DNA of 64,000 nt. It comes from Enhygromyxa salina (GTDB lineage Bacteria; Myxococcota_A; Polyangia; Nannocystales; Nannocystaceae). The stretch lies in assembly GCF_002994615.1 (NCBI RefSeq), contig NZ_PVNK01000005.1, forward strand, positions 1 through 64,000. Direction: 5' to 3'. The notes beneath the pieces are model-generated. The model did no database searches. It was not told the DNA's origin and saw nothing but the letters and a program-made list of their open reading frames with translations. Positions 57,942 to 64,000 of the stretch are shown piece after piece. Position 1 is the first letter of the stretch; the number at the start of each line of letters is the position of its first letter. Both the position numbers and the translations under genes were made by a program.

Positions 57942-58058
57942 CGGGCCATCATAGGAATTTATCCACGCCCACAGAAATCGCGCGCATCACGCACGCCTCG
58001 CACGCCGCTCACACAATCGTCTGAAACAGCGAGCTGACGACGGCGTATGGGAACCGCC

Positions 58059-58733
58059 ATGAATCGCAAGTCCACGATCCTGCTCGCCACCCTCCTGCTC
58101 GGCACCACCGCCTGCGACAGCGCCGAGAAGACCGACAACCAGGCCAAGACCGAGGCCGCGAAGCCCGCCGACGAGGCCAAGCCCGCCGACGAGGCCAAGC
58201 CCGCCGACGAAGCCAAGCCCGAGACGCGCACCGTCGCCAGCGGCCTCGATCTCGACCAGCGCTTCGCCGCGTTCGACATCATCAACTGCGAGTCCGGCGA
58301 CCAGTACTGCCAGGTCTGCAAGTTCGGCCCGAACCCCAAGATCATGGCCGTCGGTACGATCGACGACGAGGCGTTCAAGAAAGATCTCAAAGATCTCGAC
58401 GCCATGGTCGCCAAATACGGCGAAGACAAGGTCAAGGCCTTCGCGGTCATCGCCGACGCCAAAGACGGCGCGCTCGTGACCCCGATCGGCAACAAGGACG
58501 ATCTCCAGAGCAAGGCCAAGGCGCTCAAGGCCGAGCTGGGCATCAGCATGCCCGTGGTGATCCCGGCCCCCAAGGACGCGGGCCCAAACGGGACCTTCGA
58601 GGACCACTACCAGATCAGTCAGAGCCGGACGATCATGTTCGCGGACGGCCGCAACAACGTGAAGTACAGCGAGGTCGCGCCGAGCGACTACAGCAAGCTC
58701 GACGCAGCGATCAAGGCAGTGGTCGGAGCTTAG
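58059..58733 (+). CDS. Lipoprotein with thioredoxin-like fold
   Basis: A 224-residue lipoprotein from the ATG at 58059 (lipobox TTAC, C19) with a linker of PADEAK repeats (AKPADEAKPADEAKPADE). The mature domain resembles a redoxin/peroxiredoxin-like fold: 'NCESGDQYCQVCKFGPNPKI' carries a C-x-x-C, followed by 'DLKDLDAMVAKYGEDKVKAF', 'VIADAKDGALVTP' and 'YQISQSRTIMFADGRNNVKY'. A periplasmic thiol-disulfide role is likely but unproven. TATGGG about seven bases upstream of GTG/ATG candidates may be its -10 box. Confidence 0.72.
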   Translation: MNRKSTILLATLLLGTTACDSAEKTDNQAKTEAAKPADEAKPADEAKPADEAKPETRTVASGLDLDQRFAAFDIINCESGDQYCQVCKFGPNPKIMAVGTIDDEAFKKDLKDLDAMVAKYGEDKVKAFAVIADAKDGALVTPIGNKDDLQSKAKALKAELGISMPVVIPAPKDAGPNGTFEDHYQISQSRTIMFADGRNNVKYSEVAPSDYSKLDAAIKAVVGA

Positions 58734-58843
58734 TCGCTCGCTGGGGCCCGGGCGCAAGAGGCGTACGGGCCGCGATCCCGCACCTGAACAGCGCTCGCCG
58801 GCCGGCTTTTGCCGCGCTCGACGCCGGGTGCTAACCCCGGGAC

Positions 58844-59303
58844 CATGCCCGACCGCCCGGTCCCGGAGCCTCACTGTCCGCGCTGCAGGGGCCTGACGCC
58901 GCTTGGGCCCCGTCGTTCGCGCCTCGCCGAGCTCCTCGGCGTCCGCGAGCTGATGCTCGGCGCCGCCGCGCTCGGGCTGATGCTCGGGGTCACCTGGGTC
59001 GACGAGCGCTACACCTGCGAGCAGCTCGAGGATCACGCGGGCGAGCTCGCCAGCCGCGACGCCGCGCTCGACGAGTTCGTGGACGCGCGCTGCGGCGAGC
59101 TCGGCTGCGAGCAGATCGAGGTGGTCTCGGGCAAGGGCTGCCTGGCCAAGATCCGCGTCCGGGCTCCGCGCGTCGACGACTACGGCGACGAGATCGGGAC
59201 CTTCGTGACGACCGAGGGCCTCGCCTACAGCCCGCTGTTTGGGCGCTGGCGCGTGCGCGAGACCCTCGACGACAAGCAGATCCTGGGCATGCCCGCGGGC
59301 TAA
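58844..59303 (+). CDS. Small membrane protein with a zinc-ribbon-like N-terminus
   Basis: A 152-residue protein. The start carries CPRC, half of a zinc ribbon, and then one membrane helix ('ELMLGAAALGLMLGVTWV'). The outer part has cysteines at 'YTCEQLEDH', 'DARCGELGCEQIEVVSGKGC', followed by beta-rich sequence to the end. Function unknown. The stop codon overlaps that of the convergent thioesterase gene by four bases. Confidence 0.65.
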
Positions 59304-59785
59304 TCGCGCGCCTGAACAAAGTCGCCGTCGCAGGCCCGGATCGCCGCGCGGATGACCTCGGGGATCGGCGCGCTGCGCTGCCCTTCGTAGTCGAGCATCA
59401 CGACCACGACCTCGCCCTCGGCGACGATCGCCTGCTGCTGCTCCGACCAGACCCGACTGCGCAGCGTCAAGCTGCTGCGACCGAGCTTGGCACAGCGCGC
59501 GTTGGCCAGGATCGTGTCGGGGAAGCCGACCGGGGCCCGGTAGTCGACGCTGATCCGCGCGAGGATCGGCCCCATCGCGCCCTGGCTCTCGCGCATCAGC
59601 GCGGCGATCCCGACCCGCTCGAACCACGCGAAGCGCACGTTCTCGAGCCAGCGCAGGAACACCGTGTGGTTGACGTGGCCAAGCGCGTCGAGCTCGCCCC
59701 ACGCGACCGGCTGGCGGATCGTCACGGGGCCCGCGGCGCCCTCGGGATCGGCGAAGCCCTCGGGGAATGAGTTGGGTTGGTTCAT
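59300..59785 (-). CDS. Acyl-CoA thioesterase, 4-hydroxybenzoyl-CoA thioesterase family
   Basis: A 161-residue hot-dog-fold thioesterase. 'WGELDALGHVNHTVFLRWLE' is the catalytic block (D-x-x-G-H-V-N), and 'ILARISVDYRAPVGFPDTIL' and 'VAEGEVVVVMLDYEGQRSAP' follow the family pattern. It should hydrolyse an acyl-CoA in the cytoplasm. The substrate is unknown. It begins 10 bases downstream of the Yip1-like gene's stop codon, so the two are likely co-transcribed. Confidence 0.9.
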   Translation of the reverse strand: MNQPNSFPEGFADPEGAAGPVTIRQPVAWGELDALGHVNHTVFLRWLENVRFAWFERVGIAALMRESQGAMGPILARISVDYRAPVGFPDTILANARCAKLGRSSLTLRSRVWSEQQQAIVAEGEVVVVMLDYEGQRSAPIPEVIRAAIRACDGDFVQARD

Positions 59786-59795
59786 GGCGCGGCTG

Positions 59796-60749
59796 CTATC
59801 GGATCGGGTAAGGCGCGTAGCTCTCGATCTCGGGGGCGGGCATGAACGGGAGGCGGTAGTACTCGAGCAGCCCGCGGCCGATCATGATCGAGGCGAACAG
59901 CACCGCCGGGAGGCCCGCGACCAGCAGCCCGCGGATCAGCGAGGTCGAGTGGGTCCGCGCGAGCGCGAGCGCGAGCAGGACCGCGCCGAGCAGCGCGGCG
60001 ACGCCGAGCAGCACGATCCAGATCTCCGGCTCCACCCCGACCCCCACGACCAGCAGATCGCTGATCGCGACCAGCGTCAGCGAGGGCGCCAGGGCCAGCC
60101 CGACCGCGCGCATCGTCGCGCCGATCGACCTCCGCGCGCCCCCGGTCAGCGCCATCCCCATGTGGGCCAGGACGCCGCCGAAGAAGTAGAGCATCGGCAG
60201 CCCGACCGGCACGAGCAGCAACAACCACAGGCGCAGGACGTCGGCCGTCTGAGCGCCGAGCGGAGCGTCGCCGGGGCCCGGGCTGGCCGCCGCGAGCAGC
60301 TCGACGAGGATGCTCGGTCGCTTGAGCGGACCCGGGCCGTCGGCGAGCAACCCCGCGATCCCGGCCCAGCCCAGCGCCAGCAGCCACAGCGGCAGGCGCA
60401 GCGTCGCGAGGAAGGCCAGGATCCGGGCGTGCGAGACCGGCTCCTCGACCACGCGGAAGCACGCGCTCGGCGAAGTGATCAGCCGGAGCAAGGTCTTGGC
60501 GCAGCGGATCACCCAGCTCTTGCCGATCTCGGTCTCGAGCGGCAGCGAGCGCGCGCGCGGATCGAGATGGCACGCGCGACACAGATCCGGGGCCCGCAGC
60601 TGGGCGCGGCGATCCTCGGGCCCCGCGAAGGGTTCGCCGCAGCGAGCACAAGTTGCCGGCGGCGCGGTGGCGGAGTTGCCGGGCGCTGCCCTAGACGCCG
60701 TCGCAGCCAAGGTCCGCGGAGTGTAGCCCTTCGCCCCGCGTCCGTACAC
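59796..60749 (-). CDS. Yip1-like membrane protein with a zinc ribbon
   Basis: A 317-residue protein: an N-terminal zinc ribbon ('CARCGEPFAG' and 'DLCRACHLD'), then a hydrophobic part with five or so membrane helices ('RLPLWLLALGWAGIAGLL', 'LWLLLLVPVGLPMLYFFGGV', 'GLALAPSLTLVAISDLLVVG', 'IVLLGVAALLGAVLLALALA'). The pattern is that of the Yip1/YIF1-like domain seen in bacterial proteins of unknown function. An earlier in-frame start might be wrong; the region before the ribbon is low-complexity. Confidence 0.72.
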   Translation of the reverse strand: MYGRGAKGYTPRTLAATASRAAPGNSATAPPATCARCGEPFAGPEDRRAQLRAPDLCRACHLDPRARSLPLETEIGKSWVIRCAKTLLRLITSPSACFRVVEEPVSHARILAFLATLRLPLWLLALGWAGIAGLLADGPGPLKRPSILVELLAAASPGPGDAPLGAQTADVLRLWLLLLVPVGLPMLYFFGGVLAHMGMALTGGARRSIGATMRAVGLALAPSLTLVAISDLLVVGVGVEPEIWIVLLGVAALLGAVLLALALARTHSTSLIRGLLVAGLPAVLFASIMIGRGLLEYYRLPFMPAPEIESYAPYPIR

Positions 60750-60781
60750 GCATCCCCCTTTCCCGCGGCCCCGGGGCTGAC

Positions 60782-60787
60782 TATGGT
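60782..60787 (+). promoter_or_regulatory. Candidate -10 element for a leaderless transcript
   Basis: TATGGT ends six bases before the GTG start at 60794. No ribosome site fits between the two. Confidence 0.4.
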
Positions 60788-60793
60788 CGCACC

Positions 60794-61669
60794 GTGAGCA
60801 CTGCGTCCCACCGGACCTGCGCCCCCCTCGCCCGCTTTGGGCGCGCGCAGCTGATCCTGATCGTGCTGACGGTGCTCGGGGTCAGCGCGTGCACCCGCGT
60901 CGATGGCGAGTCCGACAAGCCAGGCGACCACCACTACGACAACAAGGCCGCCGCCCTCGCCAGCTTCGAGGAGCCCGAGCGCGACGCGTGGGCGATGCCG
61001 GGTCGCGTCGTCGAGGCCCTCGGCATCAGCGCGCGGATGGACGTCGCCGACATCGGCGCGGGCTCGGGCTACTTCACCCGCCGATTCGCGACCGCCGCGG
61101 ACCAGGGCACGACCTACGCCGTCGACGTCGACGCCGACTTCAAGGGCTACATCGAGCGCCACCGGGACCTGTGGGGCACGCCCAACATCGTCACGCGGCT
61201 GGCCGTCTACGAGCACCCCCTGCTCCCGAGCGACACCGTCGACCTGGTCTTCATCTCCAACACCTTCTCGTTCCTCCAGGACCGCCAGACCTACTTCACC
61301 GCCGTCTACAAGGCCCTGCGCAGCGGCGGGCGCCTCGCCGTGATCGACTGGCGCGCGGCCGCCGAGTGTCCTCGCTTCGTCGGCTGCCCCAAGCCCAACC
61401 AGCGGATCTCGAGCACGGCCGCGCTGGCCGAGCTCGAGCGCGTGGGCTTCGTGCTCCTCGAGCAGCACGAGTTTCTGCCCTACCAGTACTTCATGATCCT
61501 CGGCCGCAAGGTCGATCGCGCCGAGCCCGTGCAAGACGAGGCCGGGGCACCACCCGAAGAGGGCGCGATCGACGAAGCCCCGGCCGCCGAAGCCCCGGCC
61601 GACGAAGCCCCAGCCGACGAAGCCACGGCCGACGACGCCCCGGCCGACGCCCCCGAGGACGCCCCATGA
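60794..61669 (+). CDS. Lipoprotein with SAM-dependent methyltransferase fold
   Basis: A 291-residue protein with a basic N-terminus, a hydrophobic segment and a lipobox-like GVSAC (C33), then a class I methyltransferase domain: 'MDVADIGAGSGYFTRRFA' is the SAM-binding motif I, 'YAVDVDADFKGYI' motif II, 'VDLVFISNTFSF' and 'LRSGGRLAVIDWR' the later motifs. The last 50 residues are low-complexity Ala/Asp/Glu/Pro. A methyltransferase outside the cytoplasm would lack SAM, so the domain may be repurposed or the lipobox may be false. The stop codon overlaps the start of the cyclase gene (ATGA). Confidence 0.8.
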   Translation: MSTASHRTCAPLARFGRAQLILIVLTVLGVSACTRVDGESDKPGDHHYDNKAAALASFEEPERDAWAMPGRVVEALGISARMDVADIGAGSGYFTRRFATAADQGTTYAVDVDADFKGYIERHRDLWGTPNIVTRLAVYEHPLLPSDTVDLVFISNTFSFLQDRQTYFTAVYKALRSGGRLAVIDWRAAAECPRFVGCPKPNQRISSTAALAELERVGFVLLEQHEFLPYQYFMILGRKVDRAEPVQDEAGAPPEEGAIDEAPAAEAPADEAPADEATADDAPADAPEDAP

Positions 61670-63771
61670 GCAGCGCGACCGCGGCAGCCCACGCCGACTC
61701 CGAGGCGATCCCGCTCGAGCGCGAGGAGATCCTGGCCGCCTACCGCCGCGCCACCGCGGCCCTCGAAGCCGCGCAGCAGCCGAGCGGGGCGTGGGCCGGC
61801 GAGGTCGTCTGGAACCCGATGCTGATCTGCCAGTACGTGATCTGCTGCCGAATCGTCGGCCGTGAGATCCCGCCGCAGCGGGCCGCGAGGATCCGCCGCA
61901 GCCTCGAGCTGCAGCGCAAGCGCGACGGAGGCTGGGGCATGCACCCCGATCTCCCGCCGCCCGAGCTCGCCACCGATCAGCCCGAGCCCAAGCAGCCCGG
62001 CGCCGCGCCGGGTCTCGCCGGGAAGCACGACTCGTGGATGTTCCACACCGTGCTCGGCTACGTCGCCCTGCGCCTGCTGGGCGAGGACGCCGACGCCCCC
62101 CTCCCCCGCGACGCGCTGGCCTGGATCCACGCCCACGGCGGCCCCGCCCGGGCGCCGACCTGGGGCCGGATCTGGCTGGCCCTGCTCGGCCTGTACCCGT
62201 GGTCCGAGGTCCAGCCGCTGCTGCCCGAGCTGTGGCTGCTGCCCGAGAGCTCCCCGCTGCACCCGCGCCGGCTCTACTGCCACATGCGGCTGATCTACCT
62301 GGGCCTGTCGTACCTCTACGGCGCCCGGGCCCAAGCTGACGCCGCGCCGCTGATCGAGTCGCTGCGCCACGAGCTCTACCCCGACGGCTGGGATCTGGAT
62401 CAGTTTCGCGCGACCCGCGACGACATCGCGCCCACCGACCTCTACGAGCCGATCGGAGCGGCGCTGTCGTGGGTGTTCTCGACCGCCCGGGTCGGCGCCC
62501 GCGCCATCCCCCGCGCCATCCGACGGCGGGCGCTCGAGCGGGCCTGGGAGCACATCGAATTCGAGTTCGACAGCACCGACTGGGTCTGCCTCAGCCCCGT
62601 CAACGGCATGCTCTTTTGCCTCGCGATGTGGGCCCGCGACCGCCGCGACCCGCGGCTCGACCGAGCCCTCGACGGCATCGAGTACTGGATGTGGGAGGAC
62701 GAGGACGAGGGCCTGCGCATCTGCGGCGCGCGCTCGAACATCTGGGACACGAGCTTCGCGCTCCAGGCCCTGTCCGAGGGCCCCGAGCTCGACGAGACCG
62801 CGACGCTGGTCGAGCGCGCGGGCGCCTGGCTGAGCCGGGCCCAGATCCGCGCCGACATCCCCGGCGGCCTCGCCCACTTTCGCAGCCCCGCCCGGGGCGG
62901 GTGGGGCTTCGCCGACGAGCGCCACCCCTGGCCGGTCAGCGACTGCACGGCCGAGGCCCTCGAGGCCCTGCTCCACGCCTCCCGCCGCGGCTTCGCCCCG
63001 CCCCTGCGCACCGACCTCGCCCTCGCGGCCGTCGAGTTCGTGCTCCTGCGCCAAAACGACGACGGCGGGTTCGGCTCCTACGAGGCGCGCCGAGGCTCGA
63101 TGGCCCTGCGCCGCTTCAACCCGGCCGAGATGTACGGCAACTGCATGCTCGAGTACTCCTACACGGAGTGCACGGCGAGCTGCGTGCGGGGCCTCGCGGT
63201 CGCGCGTGAGGCCCTCGGCGCGCGGATGCCCGGCGAGCTTCACGAGCGGGTCCACGACGCGATCCAAGCTGGGGTTCGCTGTCTCCTCGACGGCCAGGAG
63301 TCGAGCGGCGCGTGGCCGGGCTTTTGGGGCGTCAACTACACCTACGGGACCTTCTTCGCCGTCACCGGGCTGCTCGCGGCGGGCCTCGATCGCGAGCACG
63401 TCGCCGTGCGCCGGGCGGTCCGTTACCTGGTCCAGCAACAGCGCGCGGACGGTGGCTGGGGCGAGCGCTACGAGGGCGTGCTCGAGGGCCGCGAGCGGCC
63501 GCTCGAGCGCGAAGAGCCGAGCCGCGTGGTCCAGACCGCGTGGGCCGTGTTGACCCTCGAGGCGGCCGCGCCCGAGCGCGGGCGCCCGGCGATCGAGCGC
63601 GGGCTTCGATTCCTCCTGTCTCGCCAGCAACCCGACGGAAGCTGGCCCCACGACGCCTCGGTCGGCGTGTTTTTCAACACCGCCGTCCTCGACTATCGGC
63701 TCTATCGGCTCGTGTTTCCGACCTGGGCGCTGGCCCGCTCACTTGGCGCGGAATCGCTCGGTTCGGAGTAG
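61666..63771 (+). CDS. Triterpene cyclase, oxidosqualene-cyclase-like
   Basis: A 701-residue cyclase. The catalytic acid motif reads 'VSDCTAEAL' (DCTAE at 426-430), the form found in oxidosqualene cyclases such as lanosterol and cycloartenol synthase; squalene-hopene cyclases have DxDDTA. Other blocks agree: 'LYCHMRLIYLGLSYLYG', 'SNIWDTSFALQAL', 'MLEYSYTECTASCVRG' and 'FWGVNYTYGTFFAV', plus several QW motifs (QxxDGGWG, QQPDGSW). The product is probably a sterol-type tetracycle made from oxidosqualene. No squalene epoxidase or sterol demethylase gene is in the window. The gene overlaps the methyltransferase-fold gene by four bases. The 229 bases after it hold no gene. Confidence 0.87.
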   Translation: MSSATAAAHADSEAIPLEREEILAAYRRATAALEAAQQPSGAWAGEVVWNPMLICQYVICCRIVGREIPPQRAARIRRSLELQRKRDGGWGMHPDLPPPELATDQPEPKQPGAAPGLAGKHDSWMFHTVLGYVALRLLGEDADAPLPRDALAWIHAHGGPARAPTWGRIWLALLGLYPWSEVQPLLPELWLLPESSPLHPRRLYCHMRLIYLGLSYLYGARAQADAAPLIESLRHELYPDGWDLDQFRATRDDIAPTDLYEPIGAALSWVFSTARVGARAIPRAIRRRALERAWEHIEFEFDSTDWVCLSPVNGMLFCLAMWARDRRDPRLDRALDGIEYWMWEDEDEGLRICGARSNIWDTSFALQALSEGPELDETATLVERAGAWLSRAQIRADIPGGLAHFRSPARGGWGFADERHPWPVSDCTAEALEALLHASRRGFAPPLRTDLALAAVEFVLLRQNDDGGFGSYEARRGSMALRRFNPAEMYGNCMLEYSYTECTASCVRGLAVAREALGARMPGELHERVHDAIQAGVRCLLDGQESSGAWPGFWGVNYTYGTFFAVTGLLAAGLDREHVAVRRAVRYLVQQQRADGGWGERYEGVLEGRERPLEREEPSRVVQTAWAVLTLEAAAPERGRPAIERGLRFLLSRQQPDGSWPHDASVGVFFNTAVLDYRLYRLVFPTWALARSLGAESLGSE

Positions 63772-64000
63772 CGCCTAGGCGCGATTCCGCGCCACTTTAC
63801 TGCCCAGGACCGGGCCGGCTGACCTGGGTCAACCGCGCGCACGAGGCATGCTGACCCACTGGGCATTCCGGCCCCAGGGCCCGATGGACCCACGCCCGCT
63901 CAGGGTGCGCTCGAAACGCTGATCTTTGGATCACGACATTGCGATTCCGAGCCCTGGTGAGTGACTGAAGAATTTGCGTTCACAAGCGGCGATCCCGGCA

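Noticed and set aside
61480-63651. 723-residue open frame antisense to the triterpene cyclase
   Set aside because: No recognisable domain, low-complexity Ala/Arg/Gly/Val sequence.

Overview
The window looks like chromosome from a high-GC myxobacterium, most likely of the Nannocystis/Plesiocystis/Enhygromyxa group (Nannocystaceae). I infer this from the very GC-rich codon use, the large number of lipoproteins, four of them carrying long Gly-Asp linkers (GDGDGD), TPR-type Ser/Thr kinase remnants, SUMF1-type lipoproteins, a CrtL-type lycopene cyclase and an oxidosqualene-type cyclase. I recognised no tRNA, rRNA or CRISPR array.

Layout. 1-300 is a tandem repeat. 0.3-9 kb: lycopene cyclase, a diheme cytochrome lipoprotein, a propeller lipoprotein, Lgt with an acidic tail, an IgGFc-binding-like lipoprotein and an unknown protein. 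9-14 kb: EgtB, a small Cys lipoprotein, L-serine dehydratase, an unknown protein and a SUMF1-type lipoprotein. 14.2-18 kb: an overlapping three-gene operon (propeller lipoprotein, duplicated tetraheme di-heme-oxidoreductase-like protein, DUF192-like lipoprotein), followed by a LysM/MepA endopeptidase. 19.5-20 kb: a patchwork of palindromic repeats next to a broken CapA-like gene. 21-24 kb: a V4R sensor with an RsbR-type STAS protein, and an acyltransferase operon. 24-29.5 kb: a second IgGFc-binding-like lipoprotein, then a beta-barrel/SppA fusion coupled to a Cpn10-like protein.

29.6-34.9 kb is the most interesting block: five tightly coupled genes encoding an amphi-Trp protein, a PhoU-phosphotransferase fusion, an ATP-grasp enzyme, an HprK-related kinase and a CofD-like protein. 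This is the composition of the predicted but functionally uncharacterised 'GAK' system. Its pieces (a nucleotide-dependent ligase, two kinases, a 2-phospholactate-transferase-like enzyme and a small binding protein) suggest synthesis or attachment of an unknown phosphorylated compound.

35-46.5 kb is a region of gene decay and rearrangement: a Ser/Thr kinase with its catalytic lobe deleted, short tandem repeats, a frameshifted TonB-C-like lipoprotein, a gene truncated by an IS91-family element, and a deleted duplicate of the histidine kinase at 39-41 kb sitting beside that element. 46.5-54.9 kb: DprA, a glycerophosphodiester phosphodiesterase, DUF808, an M19 dipeptidase lipoprotein divergent from a YihY-type membrane protein, and a vWA lipoprotein. 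55-58 kb: a PmbA/TldD pair in which TldD carries a Tat signal. 58-64 kb: small lipoproteins and membrane proteins, a thioesterase, a methyltransferase-fold lipoprotein, and a triterpene cyclase with the DCTAE motif of oxidosqualene cyclases.

Long open frames antisense to real genes are frequent here because of GC-rich third codon positions; they were treated as shadows.
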